The notes: a model not told the origin generated them from the sequence alone. Counted from the first letter of the stretch, positions 45,541 to 60,000 are shown. The stretch is DNA of 64,000 nucleotides from Catellatospora vulcania (GCF_009720385.1 NZ_WARX01000001.1:1364001-1428000), one strand, 5' to 3'. Made by a program: numbers and translations.

Positions 45541-48090
45541 GCGACTCCCGCATCGAATGCCTGCTGGTGCTGCGTGATGACGACTTCATCATGCGCAACC
45601 ACCACGTCCACGGCGTGTCCGTCATGCCCGGCGTCACGTTCCTGGACATCCTGTACCGCGCCCTGGCCGCGCAGGGAGTCGACACCGCCGCCGTCGAGCT
45701 GCGCGGCATCGTCTTCGAAGAGGCCATCGTCACCGCCGAGGGCTACGACCGGCAGATCCGGCTCGTCGTCGACGAAGCCGTGGGCGGCCTGCGGCCGGTG
45801 CTCGGCGAGAGCCGCTGGCTGCGCGACGGCGAACCGTGCTCGCCGTGGCGCGAGAACTTCCGGGCCTCGCTGGCCCCGGCCGTTGCACCGGTGCCGCCGC
45901 CGCTGGACGTCGCCGGCCTGACCTCCGGCGCGGTCCGGCGCCGGGCGATGGCCGACATGTACGCCCACACCCGGTCGCGGCACATCGTGCACGGCCCGGC
46001 GATGCGCTGCCAGGGGCCGCTGCACATCGGCGACGCCTACCTGCTGGCCGAGCTGGCGCAGGAGGAGACGAGCGCCGACGCCGCGGCGTTCCACCTGCAC
46101 CCGGCCAAGCTCGACGCCGCCACGATCGCCGCCTACGGGCAGGCCCCGGTCGCGACCGCCGAGCCCTACATCCCGATGTTCATCGAGCGCTTCCGTGCCG
46201 TGGGACCGCTGCGGGGCCGGTTCTACGTGCACGTCTCGGGCACCGAGACGCTCACTGCGTCCGGGGAGCTGTACCACAGCGACTTCGCCCTGTACGACGA
46301 GCACGGCCGGTACGTCGCCGAGTTCGCGCGCCTGACCTGCAAGCGGATCCGCCAGCCCGAACTGATCCGGGAGCTGCTGCGCGAGGTGCGACCCGCGGCC
46401 GTGCCCGCTGCGCCGTCGCCGCAGCCGACCGGTGCGGTCCTCAACGGCACCGCCCCGGCCGCGGGCTACCAGGACTGGCTCACGCAGCGGATCGCCGTGG
46501 TGCTCGACACCACGCCGGGCGCGGTCGACACCAGGGCGGGCTTCTACGACATGGGGCTGTCGTCGGTGGCGATGCTCGGCGTCAGCCGGGAGCTGGAAGA
46601 GGTGGTCGGCGCGACGCTGTACCCCACCCTGCTGTTCGAACACCCCACCATCGAAGCCCTGACCCGGCACCTGTTCGAGACCTACGGCGAATTCCGGCCG
46701 CCCGCCACACCGCCCGGCGGCGACGACGGGACCGGCGGCGAGCAGCCGGCCGAGGTGCCGCCCTCGCACACCGCGGTCTGTCTGCGGCCGACGTGGGCCC
46801 AGGCTCCCGCCCCGGACCCCACGTCGGCCCCCGCCGTGATCCTGCTCGACGCCCCGGACCAGCTGCAGCGGGAGCTGCGGCAGCGGGTCGAGGCCGCCGG
46901 CGGCCTGCTGCACGGCCTCACCTGGCACGGCGCGTCGGCCGGGGACACCGGCCGGCAGCAGCTCGCCCGGCTGCTCGCCGGCGTCGACCTGTCCGGCGAC
47001 AGGCAATGGACGATCGTGTACGCGGGCATGCTCGACGCCGACGGCGACCCCGAGACGGCCGCACTGACCGCCTGGGCCGTCTGCGCCGCCGCCGGTGACC
47101 TGCGCGAGGTCCGCCCCCAGGCCGCGCTGTTCCTCCACCGTGGCACGTCACCGGCCCACGCCGCCGTCGCGGCGCTGGCCCGCACCGTCACCGCCGAACT
47201 GCCGATGCTGCGCTGCCGCAGCGTCGGCCTGCCCGCGGACACCTCCGCCACGCAGGCAGCCGCAGCGATCATCGAGGAGATCGCCGACCGCGCGAACGAA
47301 CCCGAGGTCGACTACGACGGCGCTACACGGCGGGTACGCCGGCACGCCCCGGCCGCGCTCGGCGCCGGACGGCTGCTGCGCGACGGCGGCGTCTACCTGA
47401 TCACCGGCGGCGCCGGCGGGCTCGGCCGGCTGCTCGCCGACCACCTGGCCCGCACCCACCGCGCCCGCCTGATCCTCACCGGCCGGGCGCAGGCCACCCC
47501 GGCGCTGCAGGAACAGCTGCGGCAGTGGGCGGACCTCGGCGCGGACGTGCGGTACCTGCCCGCCGACGTACGCCGCCGCGAAGACGTCACCGAGCTGGTG
47601 GCCCACGCCCGCGACGCGTTCGGCGTGATCAACGGTGTGATCCACTGCGCCGGCACCGTGCACGACGGACTCTTCACCGGCAAGCAGCCCGCCGAGATCC
47701 GCACCGTGCTCGGCCCCAAGGTGCACGGCGTCGCGCACCTGGACGAGGCCACGGCAGGCGACGAGCTGGACTTCTTCGCCGCTTTCTCGTCGCTGGCCGG
47801 GACGACCGGCAACCCGGGACAGTGCGACTACGCGTACGCCAACGCCTATCTGGACCACTTCATGGCCGCCCGCGCCGCCCGCGGGGACCGCGCCGGGCGC
47901 AGCCTGTCCATCGCCTGGCCGCTGTGGGCCGACGGGGGAATGCAGGTGACGCGCGACGTCGTCGACCACGCGATCCGGGTACGCGGCATGAGCCCGCTGC
48001 CCAGCGGGGCGGGTCTGGACCTGTTCGCGCGGGCCCTCGACTCCGGGCACCAGCGCGTCGTCGTCGTGCACGGCGATCCGGAGCGGGTCG
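45537..48090 (+). other. Assembly line 2: DH-ACP-KR completing the KS3 module
   Basis: DH (1-280): His23 in HHVHGVSVMPG. The second motif LDAATIAA has Asp193 but Ile197 where Gln/His is usual, so activity is uncertain. ACP Ser343 (MGLSSVAML) comes before the KR, an unusual order. The KR (about 410-850) has GGAGGLG and FSSLAGTTGNPG...DYAYANA, with the B-type Asp in TVHDG. Confidence 0.85.
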
Positions 48091-51000
48091 CCGAGCAGTT
48101 CGACGTGCGCAGTGAACCCGATCCCGACACCGCTGCGCAGGCGGCGTCTCACCCGGCAGCCGTGCCGGCCGCGGCCGCCGCCCGCGTCACCGCCGGGCTG
48201 GATCCGCGCGAACCCGCCGACGCCATCGCGGTCATCGGCATGGCCGGACAGTATCCGCAGGCCCCGGACCTGGTCGCGTTCTGGGAGAACCTGAAGGAAG
48301 GCCGTGACTGCATCACCGAGGTCCCCGCCGACCGCTGGGACCACGACGCGATCTTCGACCCCGGGCAGGACCAGGCGGGCAAGACCTACAGCCGCTGGGG
48401 CGGCTTCCTCGACGGCGTGGACCGGTTCGACCCGACGTACTTCGGCATCTCCCGCCGCGACGCCGAACGCATGGACCCGCAGGAGCGGCTGTACCTGCGG
48501 ACCTGCTGGCAGACGCTGGAGTCGGCCGGCTACCCCTCCGCGCAGCTGGCGCAGACCGCCGTCGGGGTGTTCGTCGGCGTCATGTGGAACCACTACCAGC
48601 TGGTCGACAGCGCCGCCGACGGCGTGCTGCCCACCGCGATGCACGCCGCCATCGCCAACCGGGTCTCCTACACGCTGAACCTGACCGGGCCCAGCATGGC
48701 CGTCGACACGGCCTGCTCCTCGTCGCTGACGGCCGTGCACCTGGCGGTGGAGAGCCTGCGCCGCGGCGAGTGCGACATGGCGCTGGCGGGCGGTGTGAAC
48801 GTCAGCGTGCACCCGCAGAAGTACCTGCAGCTCGCGCAGGGCCGCTTCCTGTCCGAGGACGGACGCTGCCGCAGCTTCGGCAAGGGCGGCAGCGGCTACG
48901 TGCCGGGCGAAGGGGTCGGCGCGGTGCTGCTCAAGCCACTGTCGCGGGCGCGCGCCGACGGCGACCACATCTACGGGATCATCAGAGCGACCTGCGTCAA
49001 CCACACCGGCCGCACCAGCGGGTTCACCGTGCCCAGCCCGGTGTCCCAGGCGGCGCTCGTACGCGGCGCGCTCGACCTGGCCGGCATCAATCCCAGCAGC
49101 ATCGGCTACATCGAGGCGCACGGCACCGGAACCGCGCTCGGCGACCCCATCGAGATCGACGGCCTGCGCAAGGCCTTCGAACTCAACGGGCAGGCCCTGC
49201 CCGGATCGTGTGCGATCGGGTCGGTGAAGTCCAACATCGGCCACCTGGAGAGCGCCGCCGGTGTCGCGGGCCTGACCAAGACACTGCTGCAGCTGCACCA
49301 CGCGCAGCTGGTGCCGTCGCTGCATGCCGCTGAGCTGAACCCGAACATCGACCTCGCCGGAACCCCGTTCGCCATCCAGCACGAACTGCGGGCCTGGCCG
49401 GAGCCTGCCGACGGCCGCACCCGCCTGGCCGGGATCAGCGCCTTCGGCGCGGGCGGCGCCAACGCCCACGTCGTCGTCGAGGAGTTCCGCAACCCCGCGC
49501 CCGTGCCGCAGACGGGCCCGGCCGTGGTCGTCCTGTCGGCCCGCGACGACGACACGCTGCGCCGCTACGCCTCGCAGTTGCTGGCCGCGGTGGACGGCGC
49601 CGGGCCGAGCGCCGAGGCCGAGGTACGCCACCAGATCGTCAGCGCGACCGCCGACGTGCTCGGCGTGCCCGCGGACGCCGTCGACCCGGCCGAGACACTC
49701 GCCGACCTGGGCGTGGACCTGGCCGGGCTGGCCGCCATCTGGCAGACCGTGCGGGCGAACCAGCCCACCGCCGGCGTCACCCCGCCGCTGGGCGTCTCGA
49801 TCGCCGAACTCGCCCGGCAGGTGGCCTCGGCCGACGCCGGCCCGTCACCGGTCGACCTGGCCTACACCCTGCAGGTCGGGCGTACCCAGCTGAACACGCG
49901 CATGGCGCTGGTGGTCACCGACCTGCCGCAGCTGTGCCAAGGGCTGACCGCCTTCCTGGGCGGCGAAGCACCCGCGCCGGGGCGGCACTGGCGGGCCGCC
50001 GCCCCGGCGACGGCGACACCGCAGGACTGCCTGCGGCTGTGGCAGCAGGGCAGGCTCGACGAACTCGCCGCCGCGTGGGCGGCCGGGGCCGACGTGCCCT
50101 GGGCGCAGTGCTACCCGGCCGGGCACGGCCGGCGGCGGCTGCCGCTGCCCACGCCGCCGATGCGCGAGGAGCGCTACTGGCTCGGCGCCTGGCGGGCCGG
50201 TGCCGACATCGCCGCCCCGGCCCGGCTCGTGGCCGCCACCCCGGCCCCCGCCGACACCGCCGCCCCGGCCCGGCTCGCGGCTGCCACCCCGGCCCCGGCC
50301 GAGCCCGCCGCCCCGGCCATCGCGCGCGCCGTCGAGCCGTACCACGGCACCGAGGTCGAACTCAGCCTGCTGCAGCACGGCATCGCCCTGGTCACGCTGC
50401 GGGACAGCATGTTCAGCGCGGGCCTGATGCACGGGCTGGAGGCGACCTTCGCCGAGATCGAGACCCGCGCCGACATCCGGGCCGTCGTGCTGACCGGCAC
50501 CGAGACCGTGTTCAGCCTCGGCGCGACGCCGCAGGCGCTGGAGCAGCTGGCCGCCCGGGAGACCCGGTTCACCGACACGCCCTTCGTCTACGAGGGCCTG
50601 CTGCGCTGCACCCGGCCGGTGATCGCGGCCCTGCGCGGGCGCGCCTCAGGCGGCGGCCTGGCCTTCGGGCTGTACGCCGACCTGGTGGTGCTGTCCGCCG
50701 ACGGCAGCTACGGCGCGAACTTCATGACCTACGGCTTCACCCCCGGCATGGGCGCCACCCACATCCTCGAGAACCGGTTCGGCCGCTCGCTGGCCACCGA
50801 GATGTTCCTGACCGGCCGCAGCTACGCGGGCGACGAGCTCGCCCGGCGCGGCGCGACCGTGCCCGTCGTGCCCGCCGACCAGGTGCTGGCCACGGCGCTG
50901 GACCTCGCCAAGTCCATCGCCGACAAGCCCGCCGCCGCGGTCGCCGTACTGAAACAGGAGCTGGCCGGCAGGCTGCTCGCGCAGCTGCCCGACATCGTGC

Positions 51001-54000
51001 GGCGCGAGGCGCGGATGCACGAGCAGGTGCTCGGCGACGAGTCCATGCAGCGGGTGCAGGAGCACTTCCGCAAGGTACGCGACTTCGACTCCCCGCAGCC
51101 GCAGCCGCAGCCGCAGCCGCAGCCGCACCCGCAGCCGCAGCCGCAGCCGGTGGTGGTGCCCGCCGCCGACCGGGCACCACGGCCCGCAGCCGTCGCCGTG
51201 ACGGCGGCCCCTCCCGTGCCTGCGCAGCGTCCCGCGCTGGCCGACGAGGACCTGCGGCGCACCATCGTCGCTTCCCTGTGCGCGATCCTCTACGCCGAGC
51301 CGGGCGAGATCGACGCCAAGCTGAGCTTCAACGAGATGGGCGTGGACTCCATCGGCGCGGTCGAGATCGTCCGCGACCTGAACCGCCGCTTCGGCCTCGA
51401 CATCGACTCGGTGGCCGTCTACGACCACCCGACGATCCCGCGCCTGGCCGAGCACGCGCAGGACATCCACGCCCAGGCCGGCTTGCTGCACGCGTCGGCA
51501 CTCGCCCACGCCGACGCCACCGCCCCCATGCCACCGGTCGACACTGTCGCCGCTGCGCCGCCGACCGCCGCCGAGCCGATGCCACCCGTCAGCGCTGCGC
51601 CGCCGGTCGTCGCCGAGCCGATGCCGGTCGGCGCCACGGCGCGCCCGGCCGTTGCCGAACCGGCTCCGCCCGTCGCCGTCGCGCTGCGGGCCGTCGCCGG
51701 GCCGGCCCAGCCGGAACGTGCCGCGCTTCCGACGCCGGCCGCCGCACCGCCTGGGATGGTGGCGCTGCGGCCGCTGGGCACGCCCGCGGCCCGGCCGGTG
51801 CACGCCGTCGCACCCGTGGCCGTCACCGCGCCCGCCGACGTGCGCGCCGACCGTGCACCCTCCGCCGTGACCGACGAGCCGATCGCCGTGATCGGCATGG
51901 CCGGGCGGTTCCCCGACGCCGACGACCTCGACCAGTACTGGGCGAACATCGCCGAGGGCCGGTGCAGTGTCACCGAGGTGCCCGACGCCCGCTGGGAGCG
52001 GTCGAGCTACTTCGACCCCGACCGCCGCGCCGAGGACCGGTCGTACAGCAAATGGGCCGCGCTGCTGTCGGACGTGGACCTGTTCGACCCCCGGTTCTTC
52101 CACATGTCACCGGTCGAAGCCGAGGCCATGGACCCGCAGCAGCGGCAGTTCCTGCAGCAGGCCTGGGCCGCGCTGGAGGACGCGGGCTACGCCGTGACCG
52201 GCGCCGCGCCGCGCACCGGCGTCTACGTCGGAGCCAGCGCCGGGGACTACTCGTACCTGCTGCGCGAGGCGGGCCTGGGCGACACCGGCCAGGCGTTCCT
52301 CGGCAACAACGTCGCCATCCTCGCCGCGCGCATCGCGTACCTGCTCGACCTGCGTGGACCCACCATGACCGTCGACACCGCGTGCTCGTCGTCGCTGGTC
52401 GCCGTCCACCTGGCCTGCCAGGCGATCCGCTCCGGCGAGTGCGACCTGGCCCTGGCGGGCGGGGTGGCGCTGATGAACACCCCGCAGATGCAGGTGTGGA
52501 CGAGCCGGGTGGGGATGCTCTCGCCGACCGGCCGGTCCGCGCCGTTCAGCGACAGCGCCGACGGCATCGTGCTCGGCGAGGGCGTCGGGGTCGTCGTGCT
52601 CAAGAGCCTGCGCCGCGCGCTGGCCGACGGCGACCACGTACACGCCGTGATCAGGGCCAGCGGCGTCAACGGCGACGGCCGCACCAACGGCATCACCGCG
52701 CCGAGCGCGGCGTCGCAGGCCCGGCTGCTGCACGAGGTGCACCAGCGGGCGGGTATCGCCGCAGACGACCTCGGCTACCTCGAAGCACACGGCACGGGCA
52801 CCCACCTCGGCGACCCGATCGAGGTCAAGGCCCTCAACGAGGTGCTCGGCACGGCGAGCCGGCGGGCGTTCTGCGGCCTGGGGTCGGCGAAGGCGAACAT
52901 CGGCCACACCACCACCGCCGCCGGGATCGCCGGACTGATCAAGACGGTGCTGGCGCTGCGCCACCGCCAGCTGCCCCCGCTGCCCGGCTTCGACGCCGCC
53001 AACCCGAAACTCGACCTGGCCGACAGCCCGCTGTTCGTCGTACGCGAACTGCAGCCGTGGGCGGCCGGACCGGGCGGGGCCCGGGTCGGGGCGGTCAGCA
53101 GCTTCGGCTTCAGCGGCACCAACTGCCACGTCGTGCTCGCCGAAGCACCGGAGCGCGCACCGGTCGAGCAGGCCGGGCCGGACCTGTTCCTGCTGCCGGT
53201 CTCGGCCCGCACCGAGCAGGAACTGCCCGCCGTCGCCGCCGCGCTCGCCGCCGCCGTCGCCGCCGGCGAGCACCGCCTGCGCGACATCGCCTACACCCTC
53301 AGCATCGGCCGGACCCACCTGTCGGCCCGCGCCGCGCTGCTCGCCGCCGACCGCGACGAGCTGGTCACCCAGCTGCGTGCGCTGGCCGCCGGGCAAGCCG
53401 CGAACCTCGTCCCGACGGCGACTCCGGAGCTGGCGGCGCTGGCCCAGGCATACCTGCGCGGCGACTCCCCGGACTGGACCCCGCACGTCGCGGGCGGTCG
53501 CCGCATCCCGCTGCCGCCCTACCCGTTCGCCCGCGAGCACCACCGGGTGCAGGCACCGGGCTCGGCGCAGCCCCGGCGCATCGGCCCCGATCACGTGCTG
53601 GCCGCCGACCACGTCATGGGCGGCACCCCGCTGCTGCCCGGCATGGCGAGCGTGGCGCTGGCGATCGACGCCGCCGCCGCACGCGGGATCGCCGGTCCGC
53701 TGCGGCTGACCGGCGTGCGCTGGCTGCGGCCGTGCGAGCTGACCCGCCCCCGCGCGCTCGTGCTGGGCGGAAAGCCCGGCCCGGACGGCGTCTGGCCGTT
53801 CGACCTGACCATCCAGGGCGAGACCGAACCGCTGGTACGCGGCTCGCTGCGCCAGGCCGCCGACGCCCCCGCCGAGACCGTCGACCTCGGGAAGCTCACC
53901 GCACGCTGCCCGGCCCGCCGCGACGGCCGACAGCTGTACGACTCCCTTACCGCCGCCGGGCTGTCCTACGGGCCCGCGCTGCGGCGCATCCAGCACGTGC

Positions 54001-57000
54001 TGGTCGGCGACGGCGAGGCGCTCGGCGTCCTGGACGCGCCCGCCCCGGCCGACCCCTGGGTCCGTGACACGGCACAGCTGGACGCGGCCCTGCAGGTCAT
54101 CGCCGCGCTGACCGCGCAGGAGCGCGCCGAGACCCTGGTGCCGTTCGCGGTCGCCGCCGTCACCGTGCAACGCGCCCCGGCGCAGGCCCGCTACGCCCAC
54201 GTGCGCCGTGACGCCGAGGGCACGTACACGGTCACCGCCTGCGACGCCGACGGGCGGGTGTGCGTACGGCTCGACGGCGTGGCACTGCGCCCGCTGCCCG
54301 CGCCGCGCGACCCGGCGAGCCTGCTGTACGTGCCGCAGTGGCGTCAGCTCCCGACCGTGACCGCCGACGGCGCACGGGGCCGCGCCGTGATCTGGCACCC
54401 GCCGGGCGGGCAGGCGCTCGCCGACGCGTTGGCGGCCGCACACGGCCCGGACGCGGTCGCGGTCGCCTACCACGGGTCCGACGCCGACCTGGGCCCCGAC
54501 GGCGACGTGCCGGACATCGCCTACTTCCTGTGCGAGACCGGCCCGGTCGGCCCGCCGGAGGACGACCAGAGCGCGGCGGCGCTGCTCAGCCTGGTGCGGC
54601 GGCTGCTCGCCCGGGACGGGGCGCACCGCTCGGTCACCCTCAAGGCCGTGATCGCCGGCGCCGTCACGGTCGCCGAGGGGGAGGCGGCACAGCCGCACGC
54701 GGCAGGGGTGCTCGGCCTGTGCGCCAGCATCGCCGCCGAGCTGCCACGCTGGTCCGTCGGCTGCGTCGACGTCGGGTCGCAGCCGTGGAGTGCGTCCGAA
54801 CTCGCCGCCGCGCTGTACGCCGAGCCGGCCGACACCCGCCTGGTCGCGCTGCGCGACGGCCACCGCTGGACACGCGGCCTGAGCCCGCTGCCCGCGGACG
54901 GCCCGCCGACCTCGAACGGCCCGCTGCCCGCGGACGGCCCGTCGGCCTCGAACGGCCTGGCATCCCTGAACGGCCTGGCACCTCTGGATGGACCGGCACC
55001 CGGGGACGGGTCGCTGTGGCGGCGGGGCGGCTGCTACGTCATCCTCGGCGGCACCGGCGGGCTGGGCATGGCCGTGGGCCGCCACCTGGCCCGCACCGCC
55101 GCCGCCCGCCTCGCGCTCATCGGCCGCCGGCCGCTGGACGCCGAGGTGCAGCAGCGACTCGACGAGCTGCACGCCCTGGGCGGCGAGGCGATCTACCTAC
55201 AGGCCGATGCCGTGGACCTCGAGCAGCTGCGCCGAGCCGTCGAGGCGGCCCGCGCCAGGTTTGGACCCGTCAACGGCGCTGTGCATGCGGCGGGTGTGCT
55301 GCGGGACAGGACGCTGGCCAACCTGGGCGCCGACACGTTCGGCGCGGTGTACGGGCCCAAGGCCGCCGGGACGGCCGCGTTCGCGCAGGCCCTGCGCGAC
55401 GAACCGCTCGACTTCCTGGCGCTGTTCTCCTCGGCGGTGTCGTTCACGGACGCGGCCGGTCAGGCCAACTACGCGGCGGCCAGCACCTTCCAGGACGCCT
55501 ACGCCCACCACCTGCGTGCGCGGGGCGTGCCGGCGGTGGCCGTCAACTGGGGCTACTGGGGCAGCGTCGGCCTGGCCGCCCAGGACCACCACAAGCAGCG
55601 GATGGGACAGTTCGGTGTCGACTCGCTCGAACCGGCCGAGGCCATGGCGGCCTTCGAACAGGTGCTCGCCCGGCGGCTCGGGCAGGCAGTCGTGATCAAG
55701 GCAGACCGGTCCGGCCTGGCACGCCTGGGCGTCTTCGACCGTCCCGGTGACAGTCAACCCGCACCGGCCGCGCAGCCGGTACCGGTCGCGCAGCCGCGAG
55801 CGGCGGCCGGCGGGCACACCGGCGAGGTCGGCGACGCGGCGGCACGCGCGTACGTACGGCGGATCTTCGCCGAGGTGCTCAGGTTCTCCGCATCCGAACT
55901 GGACGACGAGTCGACGTTCGACGTCTACGGCGTCGACTCGCTGCTCAGCCAGAACATCGTGTACCGGCTGGAGCAGGATCTGGGCGAGCTGCCGGCGACG
56001 CTGCTGTTCGAGCAACTCACCATCGCGCAGCTGGCCGGGCACCTGGCCCGTACCCGGTCGGCGCGGTTGGCCGCGGTGCTGGGACCCGTCGCGCCGCAGG
56101 AGGCGACGCCCGTCGCGGCGGCCGGGCCGGTCCGGGTCGTGGAGAAACCACGGGAGACGACCGGCGGCGACATCGCCGTCATCGGCGTGAGCGGCCGCTA
56201 CCCGGGCGCGGCGGACATCGACGAGTTCTGGGCCAACCTGTCCGGGGGCGTCGCCAGCATCCGGGAGGTCCCGCCGGACCGGTGGGACTGGCGTCCCCAC
56301 TACGACCCGCAGAAGGGCACGCCGCAGCGCAGCTGCAGCAAGTGGGCGGGCTTCATGGACGGCGTCGACCAGTTCGACGCGCCGTTCTTCCAGATCCTGC
56401 CCCGCGACGCCGCCGACATCGACCCGCAGGAGCGGCTGTTCCTGGAGAACTGCTGGAACCTGCTCGACCGGGCCGGATATCTCGGCGACACCACCCATGA
56501 GCCGATGACCGGCGTGTTCGCCGGGGTCATGTACGGCTCGTACGGTCGGATGGCCGCCGCGGGCTGGGCCAGGGGCAAGCTCGCCGGGGCGCACTCGGCC
56601 TACTGGTCGGTGGCCAACCGCGTGTCGTACCACTTCGACCTGCGCGGCCCGAGCTTCGCCGTCGACTCGGCGTGCTCGTCGTCGCTCACCGCCATCCACC
56701 TGGCCTGCGAGAGCCTGCGCCGCGGCGAGTGCCGGATGGCCATCGCGGGCGGCGTCAACCTGGTGCTGCACCCGTCGCACCACGTCGCCCTGTCCGGCCT
56801 GAACATGCTGTCGGCCGACGGCGCCTGCAAGGTGTTCGACGAACGCGCCGACGGGTTCGTCCCCGGCGAAGGCGTCGGGGCTGTGCTGCTCAAGCCGCTG
56901 GCCGACGCCGAGCGCGACGGCGACGACATCATCGCCGTGATCAAGGGCAGCCTCGTCAACGCCGGCGGCAAGACCGGCGGGTACACCGTGCCCAACCCCA

Positions 57001-60000
57001 ACGCCCAGGCCGAGCTCATCGCCGAGGCCGTACGCCGGTCCGGGGTGGAGCCCCGGTCCGTCGGCTACATCGAGGCGCACGGCACCGGCACCAGCCTCGG
57101 CGACCCGATCGAGGTGTCCAGCCTGATCCGGGCCTTCGACGACCTCGGGGACGCGCCCGAACGGTGCGCCGTGTCGTCGGTCAAGGCCAACATCGGGCAC
57201 CTGGAGGGCGCGGCCGGCATCGCCGGGTTCACCCGGGCGCTGCTGCACCTGCACCACGCGACGGTCACCCCCTGCGTGAACCTGCAGACGCTCAACCCGC
57301 GGATCGACTTCGGCGACTCGCCGTTCTACCCGCCGCGCGAACTCGCGGCCTGGCCGCAGCCGACCGATCGCACGGGACGGCCGCTGCCGCGCCGCGCCGG
57401 AGTCAGCTCGTTCGGCGCGGGCGGCGCCAACGCCCACGTGATGCTGGAGGAATACATGCGGCCAGACGACGCCGACACCGACCGCGCGGGCGAAGAACAG
57501 CTGTTCCTGCTCTCCGCCCGCACCCCCGAGCAGCTCAGGCAGTCCGCCGCCGACGTCGCTGACCTGCTCGACCGGCCCACCGCCGATGTGGACCTGCGCC
57601 GGCTGGCATACACCAGCCAGGTCGGGCGCAAGGACATGGCCGAACGGGTCGCGGTGCTCGCCACCGACGTCGGCGAGCTGCGCGACCGCCTGCGCGCCTA
57701 CGCCCGGGGCGAGGACGTCGCGCAGGTCGTCGGCGGAACCGTGGGCCGCGACGAGGCCAGCCGGTCCCTGCTGTCCGGCGACGACGGCGTCGACTTCGTC
57801 GGCTCGCTGCTGGCCCGCCGGCAGCTGGCCAAGCTGGCCAGGATCTGGGTCGCCGGGGTGAAGGTCGACTGGAGCGGCTGGTGGCCGCAGCCCCGCCCGC
57901 GCCGGGTGGCGCTGCCGGCGTACCCGTTCGACCGCCGCCGCTACTGGCTCGACGACGACGCGACCACGGCACCGGCCTTCACCTCGGCACCGGCACCGGC
58001 ACTGGCATCGGCACCGCAGCAGGCGAACGCACCGGCCGAGCAGCAGGTGCGGGTGGCTCTCGGCACGGGCCCGCACCTGAGCGACCACCGCGTCGGCGGC
58101 GCCCGCTGGCTGCCCGGCGTCGCCGCCCTGGACCTGGTGGGCGCCGCCTACCAAGGCGCAGGCGGCCCGATCACGCTGCAGGACGTGTCATGGCCCGCCC
58201 CGATGATCCTCGACGGCACCGCCGTGGCGGCGACCGTGACGCTCACCCACGCCGGGCCGGGCACGTCGTTCGAGGTCCAGGCGGACGACGCGCAGCACAC
58301 CGTGGTGGCCCGGGGACGGGTGGCGTCCGCGACCGCGGCCCCAGCCGAACGGGCCGACCTGGCCGCGGCGCGGCGGCGGTGCGCCATAGCCGCCGACGTC
58401 GAGGCCTTCTACACCGGCTTCGCCCGCGGCGGTCTGGACTACGGGCCGGGCATGCGCGTGGTACGCGAGCTGTGGCGCGGCGACGGCGAGGCGCTGGCGC
58501 GGCTGGCCCCGGTCGCGCCCGCCGCCGGAGCCCTGTTCGACCCGGCACTGGCCGACGGAGCCCTGCAGGTCATCGCGGCCGTCGTCGCGGGGGAGGGGAC
58601 TTACCTGCCTGTCGGATGCGAGAAGATCACCGCGTACGAGCCGGCAGCCGGACCGTGCTGGGCCCTGGTACGCGAGGCGGCAGGCCACGCTCCCGACGGC
58701 AGCCGGTTCTTCGACGTGCTACTCGTCGGCGACGACGGGCAGATCCTGGTCCGGTCGGCGGCGGTACGGGTCGCCCCGGCGCTGCGGGCCGCCCGCCGCG
58801 ACACCGGCGCGCCGACCTCCTGCCGCTACCTGCGTCCCGGATGGGAACGAGCGCCCCTGGCCAAGGGCGGCGCGCTGCCGCGCACGGTAGCCGTCTACGG
58901 CGACGACCCCGCCCTGATCACCGCGCTGACCAAGCGGCTGACCGAACACGACGTACGGGTCCTGCCCGCACCGGCGAGTAGCCGCGAGGACCACCGGCGG
59001 CTGGTGGAGCAGTGGCAGGCGCAGGGGATCGTGCCCGACGCGATCGTCCACCTGCCCGCGACCGCCCCGCTGGACGCCGCCGGCCTGGACCGGGCCCTGG
59101 ACACCGGTTTCTACCCGTTCCTGTGGTCGGCCACCGCGCTGCTGTCACGCGGCCCGGCCACACCGCTGCGGGCGGTGTTCGCCTGCGCCGAGCACGGCGG
59201 GCATGCCCAGCCACAGCACGCGGCGATGAGCGGGCTCATGAAGACCCTCGCCCTGGAGCACAGCGGCTTGCGCGGCACCGTGCTGCGGGTCGCGGCACCC
59301 AGCCCGGACGACCTGGCCGCCGCCGTCGCCGTCGAGCTGTCCGACACCGGGTCCGCGATCACCGAGATCGCCTACCGCGACGGCGACCGCCTGCTCCGCA
59401 CACTGGAACAGTTCACGCCGCGTACCACCGGCGAACCCGGCGAGCTGCCGATGCGGCCGGGTGGCACCTACCTCGTCACCGGCGGCACCGGGGCGCTCGG
59501 CCTGCACGTCGCCGAGTTCCTCGCCCGCAACGCCGGGCCCCTCGACCTCGTACTGGTCAGCCGGAGCGGGCCCGGCGAGCAGGCCCGCACCCGCATGGAC
59601 CGGCTGACCGGCGACGGCGTCCAGGTGCACTGGGCGCAGGCCGACATCACCGACCCGGCACAGGTGCGGCAGCTCGTCGCCCGGACCACCGAACGCCACG
59701 GCCCGATCCACGGCATCGTCCACGCGGCCGGGGTGCTGCGCGACGGCCTGGCCGCGCGCAAGGACCGCGCCGACATCGAGCAGGTGCTCGCGCCGAAACT
59801 CACCGGAGCCCTGCTGCTCGACGAGGCCGTCGGCGAGTCCCCGCTGGACTTCTTCGTGCTGTTCTCGTCGATCGTCGGCGAGACGGGCAACATCGGCCAG
59901 GCCGACTACGCGTACGCCAACGCGTTCCTCAACCAGCTCGCCGTCGACCGGCAACAGCGGGTCGCCCAGGGCCTCCGGCACGGCCGGACGGTGTCGATCG

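Larger units (their letters stand above)
48216..51470 (+). other. Assembly line 2: KS4 - ACP-like insert - ECH2 - ACP (beta-branching module)
   Basis: KS4: Cys1060 (DTACSSSL), EAHGTGT, KSNIGHLESAAG. Within its post-KS linker lies an ACP-like insert (about 49612-49836) whose phosphopantetheine position is Leu1395 (LGVDLAGL). ECH2 (residues 1599-1852) has RPVIAALRGRASGGGLAFG and SYGANFMTYGFTPGMGAT, the PksI/decarboxylase pattern. The final ACP has Ser1938 (GVDSIGAVE) but no Trp in the beta-branching-ACP position. There is no KR, so the beta-keto is available to HMG synthase. Confidence 0.85.
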
